The position numbers and the translations under genes were made by a program. The notes under the pieces are model-generated. The model was not told the DNA's origin, made no database searches, and saw nothing but the letters and a program-made list of their open reading frames with translations. Below are positions 9,822 through 18,763 of a stretch of DNA of 64,000 bases, piece by piece (the first letter of the stretch is position 1; the number at the start of each line of letters is the position of its first letter). Source of the DNA: Sodalis glossinidius str. 'morsitans' (GTDB lineage: Bacteria > Pseudomonadota > Gammaproteobacteria > Enterobacterales > Enterobacteriaceae); contig NC_007712.1 of assembly GCF_000010085.1 (NCBI RefSeq), positions 2,232,001 through 2,296,000 on the forward strand, in the 5' to 3' direction.

Positions 9822-10235
9822 ATGGCCAATAATACTCCCCCCAGATTACCCGATGAAGCAATGACCGAGATGCAGCGTTATGTCACTCAACAACGGGGCA
9901 CCGAGCCGCCCTACAGCGGTAATCTGTTGGAAAATAAGCGAACTGGGCAGTACCATTGCCTGGTATGTCATGCGCCGCTATTCTATTCCGAAACGAAATA
10001 TGATTCCGGCTGCGGCTGGCCGAGTTTTTATGAGCCGGTGAGCGACGAGTCGATCCGCTACCTCGATGATGATAGCCACGGCATGCAGCGGGTGGAAATC
10101 TGCTGCGGCAACTGTGATGCCCACCTGGGACATGTATTTCCCGACGGGCCGCAGCCGACAGGGGCGCGCTTTTGCGTCAACAGTGCCTCACTGCGTTTTC
10201 GGGACGGGGAAAACGGTGAAGAAATCGCCGGCTGA
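9822..10235 (+). CDS. msrB: Peptide methionine (R)-S-oxide reductase MsrB
   Basis: A 137-residue MsrB repairs the R-epimer of methionine sulfoxide in proteins. Two CxxC pairs (CLVC near residue 45 and CGNC near 95) bind structural zinc; SGCGWPSFYEPV is the substrate pocket and RFCVNSASLRF holds the catalytic Cys near the C-terminus. Divergent from gapA as in E. coli (yeaA). A TATAAT at 9770-9775 may be its -10 element, but I see no well-spaced -35. Intact. Confidence 0.97.
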   Translation: MANNTPPRLPDEAMTEMQRYVTQQRGTEPPYSGNLLENKRTGQYHCLVCHAPLFYSETKYDSGCGWPSFYEPVSDESIRYLDDDSHGMQRVEICCGNCDAHLGHVFPDGPQPTGARFCVNSASLRFRDGENGEEIAG

Positions 10236-10285
10236 AACTTAAGATTTATCGATTCAGCTAATTATTCCACAGTAAGGGTGCGGTA

Positions 10286-10558
10286 ATGGATGTTGAAGCG
10301 CTACTGGCGACAATGACGCCGGAAATTTATCAGCGGTTGATGACCGCCGTGGAATTGGGCAAATGGCCCGATGGGATGGCGTTGACGCCGGAACAGAAAG
10401 CCAACTGTTTGCAGATGGTAATGCTGTGGCAATCGCGCCATAACAGCCACCCTGAACACATGAGTATTGGTACCGACGGCCAGATTACCATGAAGAGCAA
10501 GCGCGCCCTGCTGGAAGAATTGAAGAGCGCCACCGTCGAGGTGCTTAAACCCCGGTGA
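10286..10558 (+). CDS. yeaC: YeaC, DUF1315 family protein
   Basis: A 90-residue protein of the YeaC family, following msrB by 50 bp in the same direction, as in E. coli. It is soluble and polar, with MTPEIYQRLMTAVELGKWPDG and LTPEQKANCLQMVMLWQ as conserved blocks. Function is not established. No lesions seen. Confidence 0.93.
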   Translation: MDVEALLATMTPEIYQRLMTAVELGKWPDGMALTPEQKANCLQMVMLWQSRHNSHPEHMSIGTDGQITMKSKRALLEELKSATVEVLKPR

Positions 10559-10750
10559 CGTTTCCCCGAGCAGGAGGCTCAGCCACCGTCTAAGCCTTGC
10601 CAAGCTAACCGGTAGGTGTAACGCGCCGCAGTCGGCCAGAGGCGGCTCAGCGGGGATCAACGCTGCCGGCGGCGTCTAGGATTACTTGCGCGGCTTGCTA
10701 TCTTGAACGCGCATGAAGCGCGGAACAAACGAGGCGTACGGCCCACGGGT

Positions 10751-11229
10751 TAGGCATATAGCTCATCGGTGAGACGCGCCGTAAAGGCATCCAGCGTCAG
10801 TAATTCGGCGCCGCGGCGCGTCATCTCCCGCATCCTGCGGTTGCAGGTTGACCCCCCGGCAGCCATCGGTAAGCACTTCGGTGCCATAGCCTAAGTGCAG
10901 CGCATCCAGTACGCTGTATTTAACACAATAATCCGTGGCCAGTCCCATCACGGTCAGCCGGTCAATCTGCCGCGCCCGCGGTATTCTGCACGCAGTGAAC
11001 CGGCCACCAGATTTGCGCCAGATCGTCCAGTGTGCCAAGGGTATTGATCTGTTGTCCGGCGTTAACGGCAAAGCTGCCATGATCCTGCGGGTGCCAGTCC
11101 TGGCTGGCAACGACGGGTATCCCGCACCGGACGCACAGCGCCAGCGACGCATTGGCCACGGCGATCACCATCTCCCCCCCCGGTGCAGGAATCCTGTTGT
11201 AAATCAACTAAAAATAATGCTCTGGCCAT
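10751..11229 (-). pseudogene. pncA: pncA pseudogene (nicotinamidase)
   Basis: The reverse strand from ATG 11229 (GGAGAAGG upstream) reads MARALFLVDLQQDSC with the catalytic Asp. A frame change follows a C tract, then VVASQDWHPQDHGSF (metal-binding D-W-H) and VHCVQN. The segment with the catalytic Lys is deleted; the next block carries VMGLATDYCVKYSVLDALHLGYG with the nucleophilic Cys. A last frameshift lies before MREMTRRGAELLTLDAF. Nicotinamidase feeds the Preiss-Handler NAD salvage route. Loss of the Lys segment rules out activity. In E. coli the order is sppA-ansA-pncA; no trace of ansA was seen between pncA and sppA. Confidence 0.93.
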
Positions 11230-11431
11230 GGCCTTCTCCAGATTCATCGAAGTGACTTAATTCACCGCGCAGATCTTGTTACATAAGACGGCGAATAGCC
11301 AGATCCGACAACGCCTGGCTAAGTAAAAAATGTAGCTTGGTCAGGGCAGCCTCGACAGTCATATCGCCTCGGCGGGGCGTTGTTTCAGGTGGCCCGGCGT
11401 CCGGGGCACCAGGACGGTCGCAGGTAACGCC

Positions 11432-13282
11432 CTAGCGCAAGATTTGCTCGCAGGAAAGGCAAAAGGCGTAACGATTTTGCGGATCGTTCCAGTTAAAGCC
11501 CAGGCCGGCATCCATCTTCAACCTGTCCACCACTTGGGTGACCGGCGCCGGCAGCCAGGACTGGATAAGCTGCGGCAGTAAGGCATACACCGAGGCGCTG
11601 GTCTGCGTGAACAGTAAATTCCACAGGCCCGGATCATCCAGATACCAGTTCAATTGGTATTGCTTCAACTGCGCTAGTTCAGCGGCTTTACTGACGGCAT
11701 CGTCGAAATCACCCACTCGATCGACCAGCCCGTTTTGAACCGCATCGCTGCCAATCCAGACATGGCCCTGGCCGATTTTGTCTATCTCCTCTGGGGTTTT
11801 GTGGCGGGATTGCGCGACCAGAGTGATAAAGTTGCGATAACCGTTTTCTACGCTAAGTTGCATCATCTGCGAGAATTCCGCCGGCAGCGTTTTGGTCAGC
11901 GACACATCCGCCAGCGGCGAAGTGGCAACTCCATCGGTGTGCACGCCGATGCTGTCGAGGGAGTTCTCAACGGTATTAACCACCCCGAAGATGCCGATCG
12001 ACCCGGTCAAGGTGCTGGCGCTGGCGATGATGTAATTGGCGGGAGTGGACACCCAATAACCGCCTGACGCCGCTATACCGCCCATAGAAATCACCACCGG
12101 TTTACCTGCGGCGCGCGCGGCGGCCAGCTCGGAACGAATGACCTCGGAGGCAGTAACGCTGCCGCCTGGGCTGTTGACCCGGAAGACAATGGCCTTGATG
12201 TCGGGATCCATGCGCGCATCGCGGATTTGGTCGGCGGTAGTGTCGCCCCCGACCGATCCTGGCGTTTCCGGACCATCGATGATGGCGCCATTGGCGAAAA
12301 TAACGGCGATCTGACCGCCCTGTTGCGTCGACGTCACCGGCTGATAATCATAAATACTGATGCCATTAAACGCCTTGTCGCGCTTGTTCCAGCCAAACGC
12401 CTTGGTCAGGGCCGCGTCAATCGCCGAGCGGGACGCTACTTCATCCACCCATTTGTTATTGAGCGCGAATTGTGCAGTATTGCCCTCGACCGCGCGCAGA
12501 TCATCCAACATTGCCTGGGCGCCCGGGAACAATTGCGCCGGCGTGGTTTGCCGATTGGTCGCCACCGTCGTCAAATAGTGCTGCCACAGTTGACCCACCC
12601 ACCGGCTATCGGCTTCGCGGGCGTCGTCGGACATATTGTCGCGCAGGAAAGGTTCGACCGCGGATTTATAGGTGCCGACGCGGAAGATATGGCTATTGAC
12701 TTTTAGCTTGTCGAGTAAGGTTTTATAGTAAAGGTTATTCGTTGCTATGCCGTGTAAATCCACCGCTCCCTGGGGCGTGAGATAGATTTTATTGGCATAG
12801 CTGGCAAGATAATATTGCGCCTGGCTATAGCTGTCGCCGACGGCATAGATAGGTTTACTGCTATCGCGGAATTCGCGCAGCGCCTTGCCGATGTACTCCA
12901 GCGAAGCCTGGTCCGCACCGGCAAAATCTTTCAACGACAAGACCAGCCCAGTGATATTGGCGTCGCCTTTCGCCTGGCGTAGCGTATCCACCACGTCAAA
13001 CAGCGAATTTTCCTGAAGCCGGTTGCTGGAAGCGCCCAGCAATTCGCGGCCAAGCTGACGGAATTTATTATTCATGGCCGGCTTGTCTACCACCGTACCG
13101 GTCAGATCCATCACCAGCGCGCCTTTTGCCAGCGTCGGCGGTGTGTGACGCATTTGTAAATAGATCCCGACGACGATGATGAGAACCACCAAAAATACGT
13201 TAAGAATAAATTCACGGATGAAATTCAGTAAATGCCAGCACCATCTGAACGGGCCGGAAATAATTCGCCACAATGTGCGCAT
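11432..13282 (-). CDS. sppA: Signal peptide peptidase SppA (protease IV)
   Basis: A 616-residue membrane-anchored serine protease (E. coli 618) that degrades cleaved signal peptides. One N-terminal transmembrane segment lies around residues 20-45. The catalytic Lys is in VGTYKSAVEPF (about residue 207) and the nucleophilic Ser in GGIAASGGYWVS (about residue 405), the Lys/Ser dyad of tandem-domain SppA. Start ATG 13282 follows GGAGATCCC. It diverges from ydjA in E. coli; here the 15.6 kb prophage separates the two. Intact. Confidence 0.96.
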   Translation of the reverse strand: MRTLWRIISGPFRWCWHLLNFIREFILNVFLVVLIIVVGIYLQMRHTPPTLAKGALVMDLTGTVVDKPAMNNKFRQLGRELLGASSNRLQENSLFDVVDTLRQAKGDANITGLVLSLKDFAGADQASLEYIGKALREFRDSSKPIYAVGDSYSQAQYYLASYANKIYLTPQGAVDLHGIATNNLYYKTLLDKLKVNSHIFRVGTYKSAVEPFLRDNMSDDAREADSRWVGQLWQHYLTTVATNRQTTPAQLFPGAQAMLDDLRAVEGNTAQFALNNKWVDEVASRSAIDAALTKAFGWNKRDKAFNGISIYDYQPVTSTQQGGQIAVIFANGAIIDGPETPGSVGGDTTADQIRDARMDPDIKAIVFRVNSPGGSVTASEVIRSELAAARAAGKPVVISMGGIAASGGYWVSTPANYIIASASTLTGSIGIFGVVNTVENSLDSIGVHTDGVATSPLADVSLTKTLPAEFSQMMQLSVENGYRNFITLVAQSRHKTPEEIDKIGQGHVWIGSDAVQNGLVDRVGDFDDAVSKAAELAQLKQYQLNWYLDDPGLWNLLFTQTSASVYALLPQLIQSWLPAPVTQVVDRLKMDAGLGFNWNDPQNRYAFCLSCEQILR

Positions 13283-13462
13283 GGGATCTCCAATAAAACA
13301 GCGAAGTTCAAAATCATAATATAAAATTTGTCCGGCCGCGCTCTAAAAAACGCTTCAGGTAAAGCTTACCAGCGCGCCGATACTGCCGGCCGTGAGGGGT
13401 GGAAAATGCCGGAATCGCCCATGTCCGCCCCGATCAATGGCAGGCTGTTACCGGCCAGGGCG

Positions 13463-13483
13463 CTATGATACCGTTAGCGCCAT
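13463..13483. repeat. Left attachment site (attL) of the prophage
   Basis: A 21-bp sequence (core gataccgttagcgccat) identical to 29066-29086. It sits 49 bp from the integrase remnant, in the sppA upstream region. Confidence 0.85.
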
Positions 13484-13531
13484 TAAAATATCAGCATTTT
13501 CATTCAGTAGGTTACAAGTTATCGATCGAAA

Positions 13532-13919
13532 TTACTCAATCTCAGCCCACTTCGATCCTCTTACATCCCGGTACTTATCGGTCATCTCGGATGAATTATG
13601 TCCTAGCAATTTTTGCTCATAATCCCTACCTTTCTTATCGGTGTAAAGTCGCGCTGCCAAACTTCTGATTTCATGAAATGGGGGAGGGTTACGTTCCCAT
13701 GTTAATCCAGATGCTTTGCGAGCTTTCCGAAATCCAGCGGAGAGTGTTTTCGCAGAAAATTGCTCGTGTCCTGCATCGGCGACAATATGCGCTCCACCGT
13801 TGTGTAATGCCCTAAACTGGTTCAGTACATCAGAAAGGCATAAGTTGAGACAGTCGATGCGGGTTGTCTCGGAGAACACAAGCATCATGCCTGTTTTCGC
13901 CTGTTTTCGCCTGTTTAAT
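13532..13919 (-). pseudogene. Prophage tyrosine integrase, C-terminal remnant
   Basis: Lambda-type integrase catalytic domain fragment. FHEIRSLAARLY carries the H-x-x-R motif, LLGHNS the conserved His and KYRDVRGSKW the nucleophilic Tyr. The N-terminal two thirds, including the first catalytic Arg, are cut off by the IS903-like element at 13920. In addition, a 10-bp unit (ggcgaaaaca on the reverse strand) is tandemly duplicated near 13890-13915. Removing one copy restores IKQAKTGMMLVF, the normal integrase frame, so the duplication is itself a frameshift. Position next to attL is typical for the phage integrase gene. Confidence 0.9.
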
Positions 13920-14892
13920 GGCTTTGTTGAATAAATATAACGTTTAGGTGATCGTCTGCTCAGATCACTACCGTCATTTCAACATCTGCACTCCATGGCA
14001 AAGCAAAAGTTTAAAATAACCAACTGGTCCACTTACAACAAAGCTCTCAAGCAGCGCGGGGCTCTGACGATATGGCTGTTGTTGCATGGACGGAAAAAAC
14101 AACGCCTGAACGGCCGCTTCACTACGCAGATATGGCTATCACCACTGTTCTGATGATGAAACTTGGCCTTTCGTAAGGGCTTTACAGGGCTTCGTTGACG
14201 CCATTTTTAAACTGATGATGGTGCTGCCGCTAAGATGCCCAGACTACTCGCTGATCAGCAAGCGAGCAAAGACAGTTAAGATTAGCATAAAAACGCCGAC
14301 CCGTGGTGAAATCTCACCTCTAGTCATTGACGGAACCGGCCTGAAGGTCTTTGGCGAAGGCGAATGGAAAGTCCGACAGCATGGTGCCGACAGACGGAGG
14401 GTGTGGCGTAAGCTGCATATGGCCGCAGACAGTGTAACGCATGAGATTATCTGTGCTGACTTATCGCTCAGCGGTACGACGGATACTCAGGCCCTACCCG
14501 CTCTGATAAACCAGACCCAGCGGAAAATCAGGGAAGCGTCAGCTGATGGCGCTTACGATACCCGCTACTGTCATGATGCTCTGCTGAGGAAGAAAATAAG
14601 GCCTCTTATTCCTCCACGAGGTGGGGCGCAATATTGGCTAGACCGATACCATGAGCGTAACTACGCCGTTGCGAGTCAGCGTCTAAGCGGCAGTAACGAT
14701 GTATGGAAAAAGCAAGTGGGCGATCATCTAAGTCTGCGTGACTATGATGCGCAGGTAGGTGAGGCAATGGAGATGGTCAAAGCGCTTAACAAAATGACGC
14801 TGTTAGGAATGCCGAACAGCATCCGGATCGCATAACAATCGATCTGCTAGGGGGTGCGTAGTCACACAAGTTCTGATTTATTCAACAAAGCC
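13920..14892 (+). mobile_element. IS903-like (IS5 family) element, copy 1, defective
   Basis: A 973-bp element with terminal repeats GGCTTTGTTGAATAAAT and its inverse at the right end. About 84 bp shorter than IS903. The flanking 9-mers (ctgtttaat / tctttgcag) do not match, so there is no target duplication. Both flanking phage genes are truncated exactly at the element ends, which suggests that an IS-mediated deletion removed the sequence between them. Confidence 0.92.
13995..14835 (+). pseudogene. IS903-like transposase, copy 1
   Basis: Begins MAKQKFKITNWSTYNKALKQ, then loses bases in the region encoding WLDESAIVAW and again near RRGRPL, so the frame is broken. From 14215 it is open: CPDYSLISKRAKTVKI, VIDGTGLKVFGEGEW (DDE Asp), DGAYDTRYCH (second Asp), then a 57-bp deletion around 14718 that removes the RRSVAETAIFRFKTLMG block with the catalytic Glu. 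The protein cannot be active. The copy at 47478-48301 retains that last block but lacks the first Asp region. Confidence 0.9.
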
Positions 14893-15038
14893 TCTTTGCA
14901 GCAGAAATTACCCTCGGCTGGGTCTTCACAATTATAGCAACGACCGGTTAGGGGTAATTCCTCTTCTCGATAATGGGCAATCTGGTGTTGGCGGAAAGCT
15001 TCTTCGTGTTGGCTGTCTAAATCGATATCATCTGCCAT
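14862..15038 (-). pseudogene. Phage C4-type zinc-binding protein, truncated by the IS
   Basis: Starts at 15038 with MADDIDLDSQHEEAFRQHQ and reaches GRCYNCEDPAEGNFCCK, resembling small phage zinc-finger proteins (TraR/DksA-like C4 type, usually 65-75 residues). After 47 residues it runs into the IS903-like terminal repeat and stops at 14862 within the IS. The distal Cys pair context is replaced by IS-encoded residues. Assignment is from the Cys pattern and the N-terminal MADDID motif; precise function unknown. Confidence 0.65.
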
Positions 15039-15097
15039 AAATCTATTTAATGCTCCTAATCGTTTAATGGTAATCAGGTATTGTCCGTAAGTGGAGC

Positions 15098-15331
15098 CTA
15101 ATATTTCTCAACCATCCTTGCTGCATAAGCGAGTGCATCCTCACGGTCGAAGAAGTCGCCGATGGCCTGTAGCAAGCCGTCGTAGCCTCGGATATAGACG
15201 CTAAAAAATTCAGGATTATCATTCTATTGCATTATATCGCCGTAGTTGTCTACAAAGCCAGACAGGATTATATTAGTAACAATCGTCCCCGGCGCTATCA
15301 GGCGGTCGAATTCGTCAATGAGCTTTTGCAT
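15098..15331 (-). pseudogene. Small phage protein gene with in-frame amber codon
   Basis: A well-placed GGAGA precedes ATG 15331. The frame encodes MQKLIDEFDRLIAPGTIV and onward for 35 residues, a TAG at 15224-15226, then continues in the same frame with DNPEFFSVYIRGYDGLLQAI and DREDALAYAARMVEKY to a stop at 15098-15100. The second half looks like a complete small alpha/beta protein, so this is one 77-codon gene interrupted by a single amber. I do not recognise its function. Confidence 0.6.
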
Positions 15332-15367
15332 GGTGGTCTCCGTGGTAATGTTGACGACGCTATGAGC

Positions 15368-15595
15368 TTACAGACTGAGTCTATTGATTTCCTCAAGCTT
15401 ATTTTCTATCTCATCGGCCACACGTATAATTTCACGCGCAAATTCTCTAGCAATTCTCGGGCTAACTTCGCCTATCTAAGGCCAACTTACTGTTACACGA
15501 TTTTCGTATTTTAATTCAGCAATATCGAACTTTATGTTGGCGGTAATGTTTTTTAAGCATATGCCGTCATCGCCAAAAATAGAAATCATGGACAT
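15368..15595 (-). pseudogene. Small phage protein gene with in-frame amber codon
   Basis: ATG 15595 is preceded by GGAGA at seven bases. It encodes MSMISIFGDDGICLKNITAN up to codon 39, then TAG at 15476-15478, then the same frame continues IGEVSPRIAREFAREIIRVADEIENKLEEI to TAA 15368-15370. The protein would be 75 residues with a C-terminal helical region. Function unknown. It lies 36 bp upstream of the previous small gene on the same strand and shares the same type of lesion. Confidence 0.6.
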
Positions 15596-15742
15596 CGACT
15601 ATTCTCCGGTTATTAAATGATTACCTCGCTGAAAATGTCCCCGCCTGTCGTGTTAAGTGCCTGCTTTGTTGACCCTCTCAGGCGGCGAGGGTTGCTGCTA
15701 TTCCCCAACAGTAAGGTGGATGTGTAGATAACTGTTTCCAGG

Positions 15743-15853
15743 TTGACATCCTCCATTTGTCGGAATGATATGTCACTAGGACAGGGAGGGATGTATATGA
15801 AGCTTACTCAGTGCGCCGTAAAGCCCCGTCTTTCAGAGCGGGGAGGATGTCAA
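15743..15853. repeat. Probable IS200/IS605-type end remnant
   Basis: The 12-bp ttgacatcctcc at 15743-15754 is inverted at 15842-15853 (ggaggatgtcaa). The right part contains gccccgtctttcagagcgggg, a hairpin I associate with the right ends of IS605-type elements and their TnpB guide RNAs. No tnpA or tnpB remains; only about 110 bp is left. Confidence 0.45.
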
Positions 15854-15855
15854 AA

Positions 15856-16449
15856 CTAGACCGACTTAAGAATTGCTAGAGTAAGCGAAGGGCCTTTGGC
15901 TGTTTTATCATCACTTCCTAAAAGATTAAACTCTTCTAAAACAATGTCTAAACTTTCGAGTAAAATATCATCTTTTATGTTTATACGAGAAATAGATGAT
16001 AAATTATCAATTATTTTTTCCTTTGTACCAAGGAGCTTGATTGCCGTAACCATCGCAACGTAAAACTTAATATTTGTTATTGTCTTAGTATCGAGAGTGA
16101 ACTTTTCTGAATTACTCTTTAAAAATGCTTCTGTGGTTTTAATGATTAATGTCACTTTTAGATAAATATCAATATTAATGTCCCGACTAAAAATCTTTTT
16201 ATATTCAACATCAGAATTGAGCAATGTAGATGGTCGAGCTCTTGCGGTGTCTGGTTTGAGTAAAAATATGGCCATCATTGATTGTGCTAAGTAAGCAATG
16301 CTTATTATTTTTGATACTGGCTTCCCTGAGTTTTTATAGAATTTTTTCTTCCTATCATAGTAAAAGTCGTTGGCTTTAAAGTAGTCTTCTATATTTCTGT
16401 GAATTACATCTGAACTTCTTAATGAAGAGGGAATGTTACGGTTTGGCAC
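15856..16449 (-). pseudogene. AIPR-family (abortive infection phage resistance) protein, C-terminal fragment
   Basis: The 197-residue frame resembles the C-terminal part of AIPR proteins: SSDVIHRNIEDYFKANDFYYDR, FYKNSGKPVSKIISIAYLAQ and KPDTARARPSTLLN, followed by a helical tail. AIPR proteins are usually 500-700 residues and have been linked to abortive infection. The N-terminal portion is missing: the frame abuts, at about 16440, a capsid gene on the opposite strand that is itself missing its 5' part. One deletion joining the two explains both truncations. Low GC compared with the surrounding phage genes suggests it was a cargo (moron) gene. Confidence 0.7.
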
Positions 16450-17056
16450 TAGTTAATTATGTGGCTGAAAAGCAGAATGCCATTGCCAACACATTGAATA
16501 TCGTGCGCAACAAGTTCTCTTTCTACGGCGTTTCAGGCGTGAACCACAGTGCGCTCAATGATCCGTCCCTGCCCACGCCGATTACCCCCGTGGCGAATGC
16601 CAGTAAGAAAACGCAGTGGAAAGATAAAACCATCCAGGAGCGCTATAACGATATTCTGGCGCTGTACGGCGATCTGGTCGGCCGCACTCACGGTGCTGTC
16701 GGGGATGGGGTAGATATGGCTTCGCCGTTAAAACTGGTGCTTTCTAACCAGGCGTCGGTCTACCTGAAAAGCGCTAATGAAAGCTTCAACACCTCGCTGG
16801 AAGACATGATTAAGAAAGCCTTCCTGAATCTGGTGATTGAAACTGCCCCGCAGTTCAGTACCGATGCCGGTGAACTGATGCAGATGTTCCTGCCGGAATG
16901 GGGTGGCCAGCCGCATGCTATGTGGCCTTCTCGGAGAAATACCGCGCGCATCCGGTCATCACCCAGCCGTCAAGCTGGGAGCAGAAAGTTTCCGCCGGAA
17001 CCTTTGGTACCGTCATCACACAGCCGATGCTGTTTGCTCAGATGTTGGGGATTTAA
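16443..17056 (+). pseudogene. Phage major capsid protein (DUF2184-like), truncated and frameshifted
   Basis: Reads VNYVAEKQNAIANTLNIVRN, FSFYGVSGVNHSALNDPSLPT and ETAPQFSTDAGELMQMFLPEW, which I recognise as the C-terminal half of DUF2184-type capsid proteins. A frameshift near 16915 moves the end into another frame (VAFSEKYRAHPVITQPSSWE through FAQMLGI, stop 17054-17056). The N-terminal half is lost at the junction with the AIPR remnant. The next gene starts 3 bp downstream. Confidence 0.72.
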
Positions 17057-17058
17057 TC

Positions 17059-17424
17059 ATGGCACAAAAAATCATTGTTGGATGCCGCCTGCCACACGGT
17101 CTTAGCGTTACGGTTGATGGCGTCCGCGTAACCTTTAGCGGTGCCAGCCACGGTGTTAAATCCGAAGAGGGGGTGTTTACGCCCTTCGGTGTGAATGGCT
17201 GTGGTATTACCCGTGATGTCGATGCTGAGTGGTTCGACACATTTTTGGGGCTTTACGCCGCCGCGCCTTATGTCCAGAAGGGATTGATTTTTCAAATCAA
17301 GTCCGAAAACGCCATTCATGATGTTACCCGTGAACGCAAAGGCGTAAAAACCGGCATGGAGCAGGTGGTGCCGAAAGACGGCGATGGTGATGGTAAAGGT
17401 GCTGTCGTCACGGAGCGTGTGTAA
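17059..17424 (+). CDS. Phage structural-region protein, unknown function
   Basis: An intact 121-residue frame starting at 17059, directly behind the capsid gene, with MAQKIIVGCRLPHGLSVTVDG at the N-terminus and an acidic/Gly-rich tail. Genes in this position often encode head accessory proteins; I cannot assign it more exactly. It is followed after one base by the DUF4054-like gene, so it is part of the late operon. Confidence 0.6.
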   Translation: MAQKIIVGCRLPHGLSVTVDGVRVTFSGASHGVKSEEGVFTPFGVNGCGITRDVDAEWFDTFLGLYAAAPYVQKGLIFQIKSENAIHDVTRERKGVKTGMEQVVPKDGDGDGKGAVVTERV

Positions 17425-17425
17425 T

Positions 17426-17874
17426 ATGGTGTCGGTCACGCTTGATATCCCCCGATTTCGGGCGTGGTATCCTCGCTTTAGCAATGTTACCAATGACGCA
17501 CTCGTTTACCTTTTTGAGCTGGCCTGTATGGGGTTTGATAACAGCGACTTTTCGCTCGAATCCAACCTCGATAAACGCGAGCGCCTGCTGTATTTGCTGC
17601 TGGCCCACCTGGCCCACCTGGCCCACCTGGCCCACCTGGCCCACCTGGCCTATGGCCGCTATGGTGATGCGGACGGTCACGGTGGTGAAGGGGCGGTGGG
17701 ACGTATCGGCAGTGCAGCGTCAGCGTCTCTTTTGATATCGGCACTGGACTGCCCTTTGACGCCGTCTGGTATATGCAGAGCGAATATGGGCAACTCTTCT
17801 GGCAGCTGACCAAACCCTACCGACTGTTTGCCTATTTCCCCGGCGAAACAGGAGGGGCAGGTTGCGTAAGATGA
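17426..17874 (+). pseudogene. Head-tail connector (DUF4054-like), frameshifted and repeat-expanded
   Basis: The N-terminus (IPRFRAWYPRFSNVTNDALVYLF) and the RLLYLLLAHL helix match DUF4054 adaptor proteins of contractile phages. The LAH codons have expanded into five 9-bp repeats (17600-17650). A frameshift near 17720 separates the first part from VSVSFDIGTGLPFDAVWYMQ and YGQLFWQLTKPYRLFAYFPG, ending TGA 17872-17874. That stop overlaps the next ATG (ATGA). Confidence 0.75.
17600..17650 (+). repeat. 9-bp tandem repeat (ctggcccac)5 plus 6 nt
   Basis: Five perfect copies of ctggcccac followed by ctggcc. In frame it encodes Leu-Ala-His repeats within the DUF4054-like gene. The perfect identity of the units indicates a recent slippage expansion. 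Confidence 0.95.
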
Positions 17875-18191
17875 AAGCACTTCTTGACGCGCAGGAAAAG
17901 CGGCTTCAGTCACGGGTACTGAAAGTGGGCTTTGCCGCAGGCGCGGCCTACCCTGATGGCACGTCGGTGCCGGTGGTGGTTTATACGAATGAGGTAGGAC
18001 GACCGGAGAAAAGGCAGCCTCCACGCCCTTTTTTCCATATTGCCATCGCTGAACATCAGGTGGACTGGGTGCGCACCTGTACTCGGGCGTTACGTGCCGG
18101 CGTAGACACCGATACGGCATTAAATCTGGTGGGCGAGCAGGCGGTTGCGGATGTGCAGGCCTCAATTCTGGCGCTGTCATTTCGCCTGTAA
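17871..18191 (+). pseudogene. Phage tail completion/HK97 gp10-like protein, C-terminus frameshifted
   Basis: Starts at ATG 17871 (MKALLDAQEKRLQSRVLKVG), has PDGTSVPVVVYTNEVGRP and PRPFFHIAIAEHQ, the arrangement of HK97 gp10-type neck proteins. The frame stops at 18191 soon after VADVQASILAL. Out-of-frame sequence just downstream (LVHTGS, then EAKYSFVNGV, to about 18260) looks like the usual C-terminal DTG-plus-strand motif, so the gene is probably broken by at least two indels. The remaining bases to 18341 hold no recognisable gene; sheath and tube genes expected here are absent. Confidence 0.55.
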
Positions 18192-18341
18192 TGCCATCTT
18201 GTCCATACCGGCTCTGGAAGCCAAATACAGCTTCGTTAACGGGGTGCTGTATTCCTGGCCCCCAGCCCCTGTAGGGCAACGTATTCTTGGCGCGCGCCAG
18301 GCCGTTTTTCATTTTGAGTCGGTGACCCGGAGTGCCCTGTA

Positions 18342-18763
18342 ATGCGAAAAACACATGAGTATGTCGTGAAAGAGCAAAACCGTGATGCGGGAAGGTGTTT
18401 ATCATCACCGAAATGTCCGCCGTGGCGGGCGAAGATTTGGCTGAAGAGATGTTCAGAGTCATGGGCCAGTCACGTTTTTACAGCATTCCGCCCGAGGTGG
18501 TGCAGATGGGCACGGCGGGGTTGGCGACAGTCGGCCTGGCGGCCCTTGCCAATGCAGATCGTGAAGCGGCCAGGCTTATCAGCCAGCGACTGTTGTCCAC
18601 GGTGAAAATACGGATTAAGCATGAGGGCAAGGTGATAGAGCGGGCACTAGATCCTGATAATGATTTTGAGGAGATTTCCACCCTTCGCGCGCTTAAAGAT
18701 AACGTTTTCAGGCTCAATTTCGATTTTTTAACCGTCGCTGCTGAATCGACTACCCCTGCCTGA
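18342..18763 (+). pseudogene. Tail assembly chaperone (gpG-like), 1-nt frameshift
   Basis: MRKTHEYVVKEQNRDAG is followed by a single missing base near 18390; the other frame continues VFIITEMSAVAGEDLAEEMF, VGLAALANADREAARL and RALKDNVFRLNFDFLTVAAE to TGA 18761-18763. Position just upstream of the tape-measure gene and the KVFIITEMSA motif identify it as the tail assembly chaperone. A T TTT TTA heptamer at 18724-18730 in the chaperone frame may be a relic of programmed -1 frameshifting into the overlapping frame. Confidence 0.7.

Noticed and set aside
17600..17650. Tandem 9-mers considered as a CRISPR-like array
   Set aside because: Units are contiguous with no spacers and lie in frame in a phage gene; simple slippage repeat.
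17677..18462. A 261-codon reverse-strand frame across the phage neck genes
   Set aside because: It is antisense to three recognisable phage genes, is Pro/Arg/His-rich and resembles no protein; it is a shadow frame.
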